From: Winogradskyella sp.
GTDB taxonomy: Bacteria > Bacteroidota > Bacteroidia > Flavobacteriales > Flavobacteriaceae
Length of the DNA stretch: 64,000 nucleotides
Reading direction: 5' to 3'
Assembly (NCBI RefSeq): GCF_028282165.1
Contig: NZ_JANQIM010000033.1
Location: forward strand, 389,880-453,879
In this document: positions 22,792 through 31,653 of the stretch, in pieces
Layout of the letters: every line of letters starts with the position of its first letter
Position numbering within the stretch: position 1 is the stretch's first letter
Position numbers and translations under genes: made by a program
The notes under the pieces: generated by a model
Told to the model about the DNA's origin: nothing
The model's input: only the letters and a program-made list of their open reading frames with translations
Database searches by the model: none

Positions 22792-23379
22792 TTACTCAAT
22801 CTCTGGTGGGAATTGTTCCATAGTCTTAGCAACAAATTCTTTAATTCTTGCTTCTTTTCTTGCAGCATTATTGGTTACGAGATACCCCGTGCCAGAGCCT
22901 TGCCAAATCAACTCTTTTTCTTTAGCGTCAACTAGATCTATAAATAGCATGCCTTCTGTTCTGGTAGAAACTTGATTTCCACCCCAGCCAGCTCCCCAGC
23001 CCCAGCCAGGTCCCCAACCCCAACCAGGTCCCCAGCCCCAGCCGCCGAAGCCGCCCCAGCCCCAGCCGCCCCAGCCCCAAGCATTGTTATAAACATCAAC
23101 ACGTTGGTTAGACTTGGTGAAAATGCTCACTAGTACATCTGGATTTTCGGATTTCGTCATACCTTTGGCTAGAAGCTCTGCTTCGATTGCTCTTAGGATT
23201 CTACGTTTATCAATGTCGCTGATTTCTGCTTTGTCGATACCTGGCTTAAAAAAAGCAAAGGTCTTGTATTGGTCAAAATTTGCGTCCTTATCATAATCAG
23301 CTGCAACACGTACAGAACTACAAGAGGATAGAAGGATGGCAAATACTAAAATCGGTGTAAATTTGAGTAGTTTCTTCAT
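22792..23379 (-). CDS. DUF4136 lipoprotein with Gly/Trp-rich insert
   Basis: The 195-residue protein has a lipoprotein signal with Cys20 (ILLSSC) and the DUF4136 pattern YDKDANFDQYKTFAFFKPG followed by DIDKRRILRAIEAELLAKGM and a C-terminal LVTNNAARKEARIKEFVAKT helix. Between them lies an unusual block of about 35 residues made almost only of Gly, Trp and Pro. DUF4136 proteins are envelope lipoproteins of unknown function. ATG 23379 is chosen because it starts the signal peptide; the gene begins 2 bases beyond the hutU stop, so it is translated as the last gene of the hutU operon. Confidence 0.85.
   Translation of the reverse strand: MKKLLKFTPILVFAILLSSCSSVRVAADYDKDANFDQYKTFAFFKPGIDKAEISDIDKRRILRAIEAELLAKGMTKSENPDVLVSIFTKSNQRVDVYNNAWGWGGWGWGGFGGWGWGPGWGWGPGWGWGAGWGGNQVSTRTEGMLFIDLVDAKEKELIWQGSGTGYLVTNNAARKEARIKEFVAKTMEQFPPEIE
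22978..23083 (-). repeat. GC-rich tandem repeats encoding a Gly/Trp block
   Basis: Imperfect units of 21-24 bases, rich in CCCCAGCCCCAGCC on the plus strand, encode GWGWGPGWGWGPGWGWGAG and GWGGFGGWGWG on the minus strand. The base composition is far richer in G+C than the surroundings. Repeat number is likely to vary by slippage. Confidence 0.75.
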
Positions 23380-23380
23380 A

Positions 23381-25399
23381 TCATTTTTTTTTAATTGTCT
23401 CAAATAAATAATCGTCGACTTGATTGGGCAAAGTGACTTTTAAGTTAGGCTCAGCTTCCATAGCTCGTTTTATGGCAAAAATGGCACCTTGATTTCTAGC
23501 CCAACTTCGTCTTGAGATGCCATTGTTAACATCCCAAAACAGCATCTGTTTTAATCGTTTAGATGCTTCTTTAGTACCATCAAGAACCATGCCGAATCCT
23601 CCATTAATGACCTCGCCCCAGCCAACTCCGCCACCATTATGAATACTTACCCATGTGGCACCTCTAAAACTATCACCGATAACATTATGAATGGCCATAT
23701 CTGATGTAAAACGAGAACCATCATAAATATTACTGGTTTCTCGGTAGGGAGAGTCCGTACCAGAAACGTCGTGGTGGTCTCTGCCAAGTATGACTTCACC
23801 GATGTCATCATTGGAAATTGCCTGATTGAAAGCTTCGGCAATTTTCATTCGGCCTTCGGCATCAGCATACAAGATTCTTGCTTGCGAACCGACAACTAAT
23901 TGATTTTCCTGAGCACCTTTGATCCATTGAATATTGTCGGCCATTTGTTGCTGAATGTCTCGAGGTGAATTCTTCATAATATCCTCTAGCACTTTGCAGG
24001 CAATTTCATCGGTTTTAGCCAAATCCTCCGATTTCCCCGAAGCACATACCCAACGAAATGGGCCAAAGCCATAGTCGAAGCACATGGGTCCCATAATGTC
24101 TTGTACGTAACTTGGATACTTGAACTCCCTACCTAGTTCTGGTTTTTCGGACATAACATCAGCACCAGCACGTGAGGCTTCAAGTAAAAAAGCATTGCCG
24201 TAATCGAAGAAATAAGTGCCTCTCGCCGTATGTTGGTTTATAGCTTTAGCATGCCTTCTGAGACTTTCTTGGACTTTGCCTTTGAACTTTTCTGGGTCAT
24301 CGGCCATCATTTTATTGGATGCTTCAAAAGATAATCCTACAGGATAATAACCGCCTGCCCAAGGGTTATGGAGTGAGGTTTGGTCACTTCCTAAATCTAT
24401 ATGAATATTTGCTTCATTAAACTTTTCCCATACTTCAACAATATTCCCCAAATAAGCGATGGATATGGTTTCCATATTGGTTTTTGCCTCTTTAACTCTA
24501 GTCACAAGTTGGTCTAAATCTGTGATTTTTTCATCTATCCAACCTTGATCTAAACGGACTTGAGTGATTTTTGGATTTACTTCAGCACATACCGTAATAC
24601 AGCCAGCAATGTTACCCGCTTTTGGTTGGGCACCAGACATGCCACCCAAACCAGAAGTGACAAAGAGATGTCCTTTAGGTGATTTACCAATCTTTCTAAA
24701 GCCATTTAAAACCGTAATCGTAGTGCCATGAACAATACCTTGCGGGCCAATGTACATATAGCTTCCGGCTGTCATTTGACCGTATTGGGTGACACCCAAT
24801 GCATTAAACTTTTCCCAGTCATCAGGTTTAGAATAGTTTGGAATCATCATGCCATTTGTAACAACAACTCTTGGTGCTTCCGTATGTGATGGGAATAAGC
24901 CCAATGGATGTCCCGAATACATAACCAGAGTCTGTTCGTCAGTCATTTCAGCTAGGTATTTCATGGTCAATCTATACTGTGCCCAATTAGAAAATACGGC
25001 GCCATTGCCACCATAAGTGATGAGCTCATGAGGATGTTGAGCCACTGCATAATCCAAATTGTTTTGAATCATCAGCATAATTGCTGCAGCTTGTCTAGAT
25101 TTTGCAGGATAGGCGTCAATCGATCTGGCATACATTTTATAATCTGGCCTAAAGCGATACATGTAAATGCGGCCATAGGTATCTAGCTCACTTTTAAATT
25201 CGGAAATTAAAACCTCGTGATGTTTTTTGTCAAAATAGCGAAGGGCATTTCTAAGCGCTAGCTTCTCTTCTTCAGGAGAAAGGATTGCCTTCCGTTTAGG
25301 GGCATGATTTATGCTAGAATCGTAAGGTTTGGGTTGAGGTAACACGTTAGGAATACCTTCTAAAATCTGATCCTTAAATGATAATTCTGTAAGTTGCAT
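23381..25399 (-). CDS. hutU: Urocanate hydratase
   Basis: The 672-residue protein is a full-length urocanase of the longer type. It converts urocanate to 4-imidazolone-5-propanoate in histidine degradation, using tightly bound NAD. Recognisable parts are TYGGNGAVFSNWAQYRLTM, MYSGHPLGLFPSH, GSYMYIGPQGIVHGT, the dinucleotide-binding TSGLGGMSGAQPKAG, and the catalytic-cysteine region GFGPFRWVCASG. No other hut gene is in the window. Its ATG overlaps by one base the stop of a small upstream gene (TAATG), so the two are translationally coupled, and the DUF4136 gene follows directly. Confidence 0.97.
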   Translation of the reverse strand: MQLTELSFKDQILEGIPNVLPQPKPYDSSINHAPKRKAILSPEEEKLALRNALRYFDKKHHEVLISEFKSELDTYGRIYMYRFRPDYKMYARSIDAYPAKSRQAAAIMLMIQNNLDYAVAQHPHELITYGGNGAVFSNWAQYRLTMKYLAEMTDEQTLVMYSGHPLGLFPSHTEAPRVVVTNGMMIPNYSKPDDWEKFNALGVTQYGQMTAGSYMYIGPQGIVHGTTITVLNGFRKIGKSPKGHLFVTSGLGGMSGAQPKAGNIAGCITVCAEVNPKITQVRLDQGWIDEKITDLDQLVTRVKEAKTNMETISIAYLGNIVEVWEKFNEANIHIDLGSDQTSLHNPWAGGYYPVGLSFEASNKMMADDPEKFKGKVQESLRRHAKAINQHTARGTYFFDYGNAFLLEASRAGADVMSEKPELGREFKYPSYVQDIMGPMCFDYGFGPFRWVCASGKSEDLAKTDEIACKVLEDIMKNSPRDIQQQMADNIQWIKGAQENQLVVGSQARILYADAEGRMKIAEAFNQAISNDDIGEVILGRDHHDVSGTDSPYRETSNIYDGSRFTSDMAIHNVIGDSFRGATWVSIHNGGGVGWGEVINGGFGMVLDGTKEASKRLKQMLFWDVNNGISRRSWARNQGAIFAIKRAMEAEPNLKVTLPNQVDDYLFETIKKK

Positions 25400-25560
25400 T
25401 AGGTCTTTTTTAATTTATCCTTGTTAAAACCGTAAGGGCAGTGCCTACATCCACTCTCACAGCAGTAACCTCTTTTTAAAAGGTATTGTTCTGTAAAGCA
25501 GCGATAACCTTCGGGTGTTAAATAGTAGTCGCCTTCTTCTATTGGGACATATTTCTTCAT
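25399..25560 (-). CDS. Small cysteine-rich DUF5522 protein
   Basis: This 53-residue protein is too short for most gene-length filters. It starts MKKYVPIEEGDYYLTPEGYR and ends with CCESGCRHCPYGF, with Cys21, Cys33, Cys34, Cys38 and Cys41. The CxxxCxxC-like cluster with HCPYG is the DUF5522 signature and suggests a small metal-binding or redox protein; the function is unknown. The -7 box TATCTTTG stands 7 bases before the ATG. The stop overlaps the hutU start, so it is the first gene of the hutU operon. Confidence 0.85.
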   Translation of the reverse strand: MKKYVPIEEGDYYLTPEGYRCFTEQYLLKRGYCCESGCRHCPYGFNKDKLKKT

Positions 25561-25566
25561 GTTTTA

Positions 25567-25574
25567 CAAAGATA
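25567..25574 (-). promoter_or_regulatory. -7 box TATCTTTG for the DUF5522-hutU operon
   Basis: On the minus strand this exact TAnnTTTG match lies 7 bases upstream of the DUF5522 ATG, implying a very short or absent 5' leader. Confidence 0.6.
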
Positions 25575-25646
25575 GCGTAAATTAGAGAAAAGATTCCTTG
25601 CAGTAAGTCAAGGTTACCAATTAACTGTCATGAAAATGAGTATGGA

Positions 25647-26000
25647 TTGATTTTTGAACTAGGATTTGTTGTGATATTGATTTCAAGATATTTAGTGCCA
25701 AAAGGCTATGCAGGAATGACCATTTTCCCTTTTATGTTTTTGAAGTATAAAAATTTAAAAAGAAATAAGGTTTTGGTTAATCACGAAAAGATTCATTTGA
25801 AGCAACAGATCGAATTATTGGTTTTCCCATTTTTTATGGTTTATTGCTTAGAGTTTCTTGTGCGATTGCTTCAATATAGAAATTGGAAGCAAGCTTATAG
25901 AAATATTTCTTTTGAACGTGAAGCTTATGAAAAAGAAAGAGACCTTGAATATTTGGATTCAAGGCCGTTCTGGAGTTTTATGGTATATTTTAAAAAATAA
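25647..26000 (+). CDS. Small membrane protein with HExxH motif
   Basis: The protein has 117 residues. It has a hydrophobic N-terminus (FELGFVVILISRYLVPKG), the motif NHEKIHLKQQ, a hydrophobic stretch LLVFPFFMVYCLEFLVRLL, and FEREAYEKERD. HEKIH fits HExxH, and the Glu of the FEREAY segment could act as a third metal ligand, so a small membrane-bound metallopeptidase-like protein is possible; I do not know a characterised relative. No ATG is available, and TTG 25647 gives an N-terminus that looks natural. It overlaps the convergent T9SS gene by 11 bases. Confidence 0.65.
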   Translation: MIFELGFVVILISRYLVPKGYAGMTIFPFMFLKYKNLKRNKVLVNHEKIHLKQQIELLVFPFFMVYCLEFLVRLLQYRNWKQAYRNISFEREAYEKERDLEYLDSRPFWSFMVYFKK

Positions 26001-29000
26001 TCTTTGCGATTTTTTGCTTACCGTCTGTTAACTTAATCCTTAAGAATAGAGCCGAATGTTGTGGTTTAATTGCAGTAATTAAAAATTCATTGGTGTTTAC
26101 GGATATATTAGAGTAAAGGTGTCTTCCTATGACATCAAATACTTCAATAGACTGAATCATCTCATAATCTGATTTTACGACGATTTTTTCGTTTTCTTCA
26201 AATACCGTTATCCTGTTTAATGTGTTAAAATTATCAACCCCCAAGGTGTTGTTAGTGTATCTTAAAATAAATCTATCATTTATGTAGCCAAGTTCACTTG
26301 TAAAAGAATAGGGTGTGTCTTTGAGGTTGTGTGTCAATCCCATAGTCAAGTCTTCAATGTAAATATCCTGATTAGGGTCATTAAATAAGCCTTGTAATGC
26401 ATTGATGCCTATTGTTTGTATACCAGATTCAGTAATATTCAGGCCAATTGGAACCTGATCGTTATTATTGAATGGTAATTGACGACCTTGAATAAGATAG
26501 GTTTTGTTATCTATGATAGAATATAAGTTTAATCCGTTACCCGTAGTTGTCGCAGCATCGAACATTCTATCTTCTTCATTTGTAGCGCCATCTACATAAG
26601 CTACTAAAGTGGTGTTGGTCTGACCTGATGGACTGATATAATCTAACCAAATTCTATTGGTCTCGTTAGGGGTTTCGTCTGAATCGGTAGCGCTTCTATA
26701 AAACTGATCGTTGCTATGAGAGCGATTTCTCATGGTGTTATCAAAAGTTACGGTTTCATTAACCGTTGCTACGTCTGTCATGAGTACAAAGAAACCTTGA
26801 CCAGCACCTATGTTACCATTAAATCCGGAAGGTGATGAGGTGCCACTAGAGTTGTATGCTATATAATCTGCAACATTGTAATTGTAAAGAAAATCTTCGT
26901 AAAACGGATCTGGATTAGTAATGCCAATATCAGTGCCATGGGTCCATAAATAGACACTTCCTGAAATATTCCCATTGCTTGCATGCGTTAAGAAGCTTAT
27001 GGCATTTATTGCTGATGGATATGGATTGCCTAATAAATTCCAGTTGTCATCATCATCGGTTATGGTAAGTATATCTCCACCAACAAAAGGTTGGTAGAAG
27101 TAGGTTCCTGTATTGTGTGTTCCTCTTTCAATGGGTTGTACTATAGAGCCATTATTTGGAGTACCACTAAATGTTGCCGTATAATCTGTAGGCGTTACAG
27201 GATGCCCTGCAGGACCTCTAATGATATAACCTTTGCCAATATCCATAGCTCCAGTATTAGCACTTTGCCATTCTCCGAAGACCATATTTCCTGGTGGGCC
27301 AACACCTTGAAACGTGGTGGGAATCCATTCGTATTTATAACCGTTAGGCGTTAAGGGTGAAACATTTTCTACATTGAAACTAGTACTAGGAGATGACCAA
27401 TACACATAGTCGTTTTGCCTTATGTTTGATGTTCTTTGCATAGTGAATGTTCCGTTTACGGTATTAACAACATCATCAATCTGGATCAAACTTGCACTAT
27501 CTAACATATTGTAAGTACCGCCAGACTCTACATTAACAGTATTTACGATGGTTAATGTTGAGTTAGATTGTTGGGTTAATGTAGCTCCATTTTCAATAGT
27601 GAGATTTAACCCATCTCCATCATCAGTTGAATAAATAACAGGATCGTTTCCAGTATTTGGAATGATTATACAATCTGAGGGTAATGGGATAGTGTCATCG
27701 GACCAGTTAAGAGGATCCATCCAATTGTCGTTGGCTTGAGATCCGTCCCATAGTTTTGGTTGTTCTACGGTGATGACAAAATCATCAGTTCTTGTAATAG
27801 ATGAAGTATTACACAAATTGTAAGTAACTTCAGCCGTATAAGTAGTAGTAGAATTTGGGCTGACTGATATAGTGGCATCATCATCATAAGTAGGGTTGTG
27901 TGCTCCATTTTCTAACCATCTTAGACTAGTGATAGAAGCCCCAGATGGTGTAAATCTCCATGCCCTGTTGGTCATGGTCCAGTCACCATCAGTAATGTCC
28001 CTAACAACTTCAGCCTGTGTGCCTGTAGCATTTTGAAGCCCAATTTGAGCATTTCCAAAATTCCAAATATCACTATAACTAACATTGAATACATCCATAT
28101 TTTTTTCTTCAATATATACTTCAATGACGTTGGTGTTTTCGTATAAGACTATCATTCCTGAATAAAGTATGGTTGGGTCGGCAAACATGGGTACGTCGTG
28201 CCATGCTGTAATGAGAGCCCTACAGGTGCTACCACTAGTGGTTAGGTCAACAAATTCCCAACCAATTTCGCCCCCGGCTCTTGGGTCAATATCATGATGT
28301 ACTCCAAAAATAGATGGTCCGAAGAAATGATCAAGCGCAAAAAGCGTCCCAGAAATATCAATGTAGTCTCTTGAATTTGAAGTGGCATTAGGTAATGTGT
28401 TGTTTATTTCCCAGCCCGTATATAAAGTAGCCAGGCTAGTGTCAAATGAGATAACCCCATTAGAATTCATGGTGCATGAGTTATAGGGTTGTCCGTAAAA
28501 GCAAAATTCAAAACTATTTGATGAAAAATCGATTACAGGAGACCAAACATCATCATCGTTTATACTAACGGGATTTGTCAAACATCCAAATTGATAAGGT
28601 GGATTATAAGCAATTTCTTGAGACGTGTAGGAATCGGTATTTCCTAATTCTAAAAAGCTAGCTTCTAAATCTATGGTGTCACCTATATCATCACAACCAA
28701 GCGTTATGGCGTTATTAGCGTTACTGTCCATTACATCTACAGCTGCACATCCAAAATCACTTGTTCCTGTTCCTGGGCCAGAGGAACATGGTTCCGTTAC
28801 ACAGATATAAAAACTACCCTCATCACCGCTGCCGAAATAACTATAAACCCGGACATAATAGGTACTTCCTACAGTAAGGCCGGTCAATGTAATTTCTTCT
28901 GAATCTATAGTTGTAGTGTTGTCAACGCAGGCTATACTGGTTAAGGAACCGCAACTCCCACTAAAGACTTCAAAAACCACATCATTAAGATTTCCGGGTC

Positions 29001-29802
29001 TAACTTTTATGGTTTGTTCCGTGTCGGTAGCGTTGAACTCAAACCAGACATCGTCGTCAGCCGCACCTGTGCAGCCTGCTTGCGATTGACTTGCACCAAT
29101 AGTGGTGCTTAATGTAGAAACACATGGAGAGCCAGGTGTAAGCACAGTTGCTCCAGAGCACTCGTCATTACTCGGTGGAAGATACCCTCGTATTAAAATA
29201 TCATCTACTATAAAAGGTGGATTTGTTCCGAAGGAGCCGTCATTCTCCCATACAAAACCTAGATAAAATTGTTGACCAGCAACTACAGAAATATCTAAAT
29301 TTACCGCACTTTGTGTGGTGCTTTGCGAAAGATACTCCTGTGCATATACAAACCAATTTGTACCGTCAAAGGAATAGGCTATTCTTCCATAATCGAAGGC
29401 AAAACCTAAAACATCTTCACCTTCACAAATCCAATTAAAGTCAAGGGTTACAGCAATATAACCTGTTGCATCAATTAAAGGGCTTTGAGCAATATTTGAT
29501 GCGGCAGAGTTTACATTATATTCTGGTTTTATGCCAGTACCTGTGTAAGGTACATTTTGGCTTACAGCTAATGAGTGGTTTCCATTTATGGCATTTATAC
29601 TGGTTCCACCAAGAACCCACCATCTATTATCGGTGCCAGAAAAGTTAATATTGGTCCAACCTGTCGTATTAGGCGAGGCTAAATCCGTTTGGTCAGGATA
29701 AGTAGCATCTTCAAAATCTTCTGCAAAAATTGTAACTTGGGCATTTACATTAATAATAACAGATGCTAATAGTAGTAATAATAATTGTGTCTTTTTTATC
29801 AT
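25990..29802 (-). CDS. Large T9SS-exported multidomain surface protein
   Basis: The 1270-residue protein has a signal peptide (MIKKTQLLLLLLASVIINVN) and ends with a T9SS type A-like sorting domain (IEVFDVIGRHLYSNISV ... LTDGKQKIAKIIF). Residues about 20-200 resemble a jelly-roll/MAM-like adhesion domain (FAEDFEDATYP, SFDGTNWFVYAQEYLS). Around 210-340 is a pre-peptidase-like domain starting NDECSGATVLTPG. Further Asp/Asn-rich strands and Ig-like segments (PNSTTTYTAEVTYNLC) follow. No catalytic motif is visible. It is probably an adhesin or cell-surface protein. ATG 29802 is preferred to the TTG two codons upstream. Confidence 0.85.
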   Translation of the reverse strand: MIKKTQLLLLLLASVIINVNAQVTIFAEDFEDATYPDQTDLASPNTTGWTNINFSGTDNRWWVLGGTSINAINGNHSLAVSQNVPYTGTGIKPEYNVNSAASNIAQSPLIDATGYIAVTLDFNWICEGEDVLGFAFDYGRIAYSFDGTNWFVYAQEYLSQSTTQSAVNLDISVVAGQQFYLGFVWENDGSFGTNPPFIVDDILIRGYLPPSNDECSGATVLTPGSPCVSTLSTTIGASQSQAGCTGAADDDVWFEFNATDTEQTIKVRPGNLNDVVFEVFSGSCGSLTSIACVDNTTTIDSEEITLTGLTVGSTYYVRVYSYFGSGDEGSFYICVTEPCSSGPGTGTSDFGCAAVDVMDSNANNAITLGCDDIGDTIDLEASFLELGNTDSYTSQEIAYNPPYQFGCLTNPVSINDDDVWSPVIDFSSNSFEFCFYGQPYNSCTMNSNGVISFDTSLATLYTGWEINNTLPNATSNSRDYIDISGTLFALDHFFGPSIFGVHHDIDPRAGGEIGWEFVDLTTSGSTCRALITAWHDVPMFADPTILYSGMIVLYENTNVIEVYIEEKNMDVFNVSYSDIWNFGNAQIGLQNATGTQAEVVRDITDGDWTMTNRAWRFTPSGASITSLRWLENGAHNPTYDDDATISVSPNSTTTYTAEVTYNLCNTSSITRTDDFVITVEQPKLWDGSQANDNWMDPLNWSDDTIPLPSDCIIIPNTGNDPVIYSTDDGDGLNLTIENGATLTQQSNSTLTIVNTVNVESGGTYNMLDSASLIQIDDVVNTVNGTFTMQRTSNIRQNDYVYWSSPSTSFNVENVSPLTPNGYKYEWIPTTFQGVGPPGNMVFGEWQSANTGAMDIGKGYIIRGPAGHPVTPTDYTATFSGTPNNGSIVQPIERGTHNTGTYFYQPFVGGDILTITDDDDNWNLLGNPYPSAINAISFLTHASNGNISGSVYLWTHGTDIGITNPDPFYEDFLYNYNVADYIAYNSSGTSSPSGFNGNIGAGQGFFVLMTDVATVNETVTFDNTMRNRSHSNDQFYRSATDSDETPNETNRIWLDYISPSGQTNTTLVAYVDGATNEEDRMFDAATTTGNGLNLYSIIDNKTYLIQGRQLPFNNNDQVPIGLNITESGIQTIGINALQGLFNDPNQDIYIEDLTMGLTHNLKDTPYSFTSELGYINDRFILRYTNNTLGVDNFNTLNRITVFEENEKIVVKSDYEMIQSIEVFDVIGRHLYSNISVNTNEFLITAIKPQHSALFLRIKLTDGKQKIAKIIF

Positions 29803-29962
29803 AAGCAAAAAGTATATGATATAAGCTAAGTCAACTAAATTGATTCTTTGACTTTGGCATCAAAAGCTATAGGTGGCTTTAGGGCGTAAGGTAAATAATG
29901 TATGTAAGACCGATTACTTAAAATGTTTTGCAAGAAGTTTTATCGATAAAGTGCTATATTCA

Positions 29963-30841
29963 ATGGATGAACTAATATTAAATACTGAATATGAGGTTGT
30001 AATTCGTCGCGAAGATTTAATTCATCCGTTTATCTCAGGAAATAAGTATAGGAAGCTTAAGTATAATCTTGAAGAAGCCAAGCTTCTAGGCCAAAATACG
30101 CTTTTAACTTTTGGCGGTGCCTATTCTAACCATATCGCTGCTACTGCATATGCAGGTAAGGTTTATGGTTTTAGTACTATAGGCGTAGTAAGAGGCGAAG
30201 AGTTAGAGGATAAGATAGAAGTAAATCCTACTTTAAAATTTGCTAAGTCATGCGAGATGTTTTTTAAGTTCGTTTCAAGAGAAAGGTATAGACAAAAAAC
30301 AGAGCATAGGTTTTTAAGTTGGCTTAAGTCAGAGTTAGGAGATTTTTATTTAATTCCTGAGGGAGGTACAAATGCACTAGCTGTAAAGGGTTGTGAGGAA
30401 ATCTTGAACAAAAACGATGATAAATTCCATTTTATTTGTTGCTGCGTAGGAACAGGTGGCACGATTTCTGGATTAATAAATGTGTCTAAAAAACATCAAA
30501 AGGTACTAGGTTTTCCTGCGCTGAAAGGTGACTTTTTAAGACAAGATATTCGTAAATTTGTAACGAAAGAAAATTGGGATTTAATTGATAACTATCATTT
30601 TGGCGGTTACGCAAAAATAAATCCAGAATTGATTGCGTTTATCAATAGATTTAAAAAAACGTTTAATGTTCCTTTAGATCCTGTTTACACAGGAAAAATG
30701 ATGTATGGGATTTTTGATTTAATGGCTAAAGGCTTTTTCCCTAAAGAATCGAAGATATTGGTGATCCATACAGGTGGGTTACAAGGAATAGAAGGAATGA
30801 ATTTAAAATTAAAGCAAAAAGGTTGGCCTCAAATAGAATGA
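29963..30841 (+). CDS. ACC deaminase/D-cysteine desulfhydrase family PLP enzyme
   Basis: This fold-type II PLP protein has 292 residues from ATG 29963. The PLP lysine is in SGNKYRKLKYNL, the substrate loop is FGGAYSNHIAATAY, and the phosphate loop CVGTGGTISGL. Family members break down D-cysteine to pyruvate, ammonia and sulfide or deaminate 1-aminocyclopropane-1-carboxylate; the Bacteroidota versions are uncharacterised. A longer frame from 29873 adds 30 residues without family character. The stop overlaps the start of the next gene (ATGA), so it opens a three-gene operon with the LysM lipoprotein and hemL. Confidence 0.85.
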   Translation: MDELILNTEYEVVIRREDLIHPFISGNKYRKLKYNLEEAKLLGQNTLLTFGGAYSNHIAATAYAGKVYGFSTIGVVRGEELEDKIEVNPTLKFAKSCEMFFKFVSRERYRQKTEHRFLSWLKSELGDFYLIPEGGTNALAVKGCEEILNKNDDKFHFICCCVGTGGTISGLINVSKKHQKVLGFPALKGDFLRQDIRKFVTKENWDLIDNYHFGGYAKINPELIAFINRFKKTFNVPLDPVYTGKMMYGIFDLMAKGFFPKESKILVIHTGGLQGIEGMNLKLKQKGWPQIE

Positions 30842-31650
30842 ATTTAAAGTATAAATACATCTGTATATTGATTTTGACGATACTCACTTTAGGCTGTGGT
30901 CCCAAAAAAGGGATTGTAACCAAGGAAAAGGATCAAAAAAATGAGACAGAAGCTACAAAGGATGTAAAAGCAGAATTTCCAGATAATAAAATTGAAGAAG
31001 AAGATGAAGCAAAACCTCCATCCTCTACTGACAACTACATACTCCTATATGCCGAAATCGCAAAGGATCAGATGCGGAAATCTAAAATACCAGCGAGTAT
31101 TACTTTGGCACAAGGTATTTTAGAATCGGGTTCTGGAAGAGGGCGTTTAGCCGTTGAAGCCAATAATCATTTTGGTATTAAATGTCACGGTTGGAAAGGT
31201 GCCAAGATATACCATGATGATGATCGTTCCCAAGAATGTTTTAGAAAATATGAAAGGGCGGAATCCTCATACAAGGATCATTCAGAGTTTTTAACAGGGC
31301 GAAGGCGCTATGCGGATTTATTCAAATTAAAACCAGATGATTATAAAGGTTGGGCAAGAGGCTTAAAAAAGGCTGGTTATGCTACAGATAGAAAATATCC
31401 ACAAAAATTAATTAGTCTTATTGAGCGCTATAAGCTTTATAAATATGACGAAGAAGTTCTCGGTAAGAAAAATGAACAAGTTGAGATTGTGCCAGTCAAC
31501 AGTGGGGTTGTTAGGTATATTGTGGAGAAAGGAGATACGCTATACTCACTGGCAAAACGCTATAATACATCAGTTGAAGCCATTAAAGAACTAAATAACC
31601 TCAATTCTAATGACCTTGCCTTAGGTCAGGAAATAATGATTCCAAATTAA
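30838..31650 (+). CDS. LysM-containing N-acetylglucosaminidase lipoprotein
   Basis: The 270-residue protein has a lipoprotein signal with Cys20 (LTLGCG), a charged linker to about residue 60, a glucosaminidase (FlgJ/GH73-like) domain at about 65-205 with catalytic Glu in AQGILESGSGRG and the NNHFGIKCHGW motif, and one C-terminal LysM domain at about 222-268 (VEKGDTLYSLAKRYNTS). It is expected to cleave peptidoglycan glycan strands in the periplasm while anchored to a membrane. ATG 30838 overlaps the upstream stop by 4 bases and gives a normal signal peptide; hemL follows 3 bases after the stop. Confidence 0.92.
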   Translation: MNLKYKYICILILTILTLGCGPKKGIVTKEKDQKNETEATKDVKAEFPDNKIEEEDEAKPPSSTDNYILLYAEIAKDQMRKSKIPASITLAQGILESGSGRGRLAVEANNHFGIKCHGWKGAKIYHDDDRSQECFRKYERAESSYKDHSEFLTGRRRYADLFKLKPDDYKGWARGLKKAGYATDRKYPQKLISLIERYKLYKYDEEVLGKKNEQVEIVPVNSGVVRYIVEKGDTLYSLAKRYNTSVEAIKELNNLNSNDLALGQEIMIPN

Positions 31651-31653
31651 TAT

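Noticed and set aside
29873..29962. 30-residue extension of the D-cysteine desulfhydrase-like protein
   Set aside because: It lacks family character; ATG 29963 gives an N-terminus that leads directly into the conserved REDLIHP segment.
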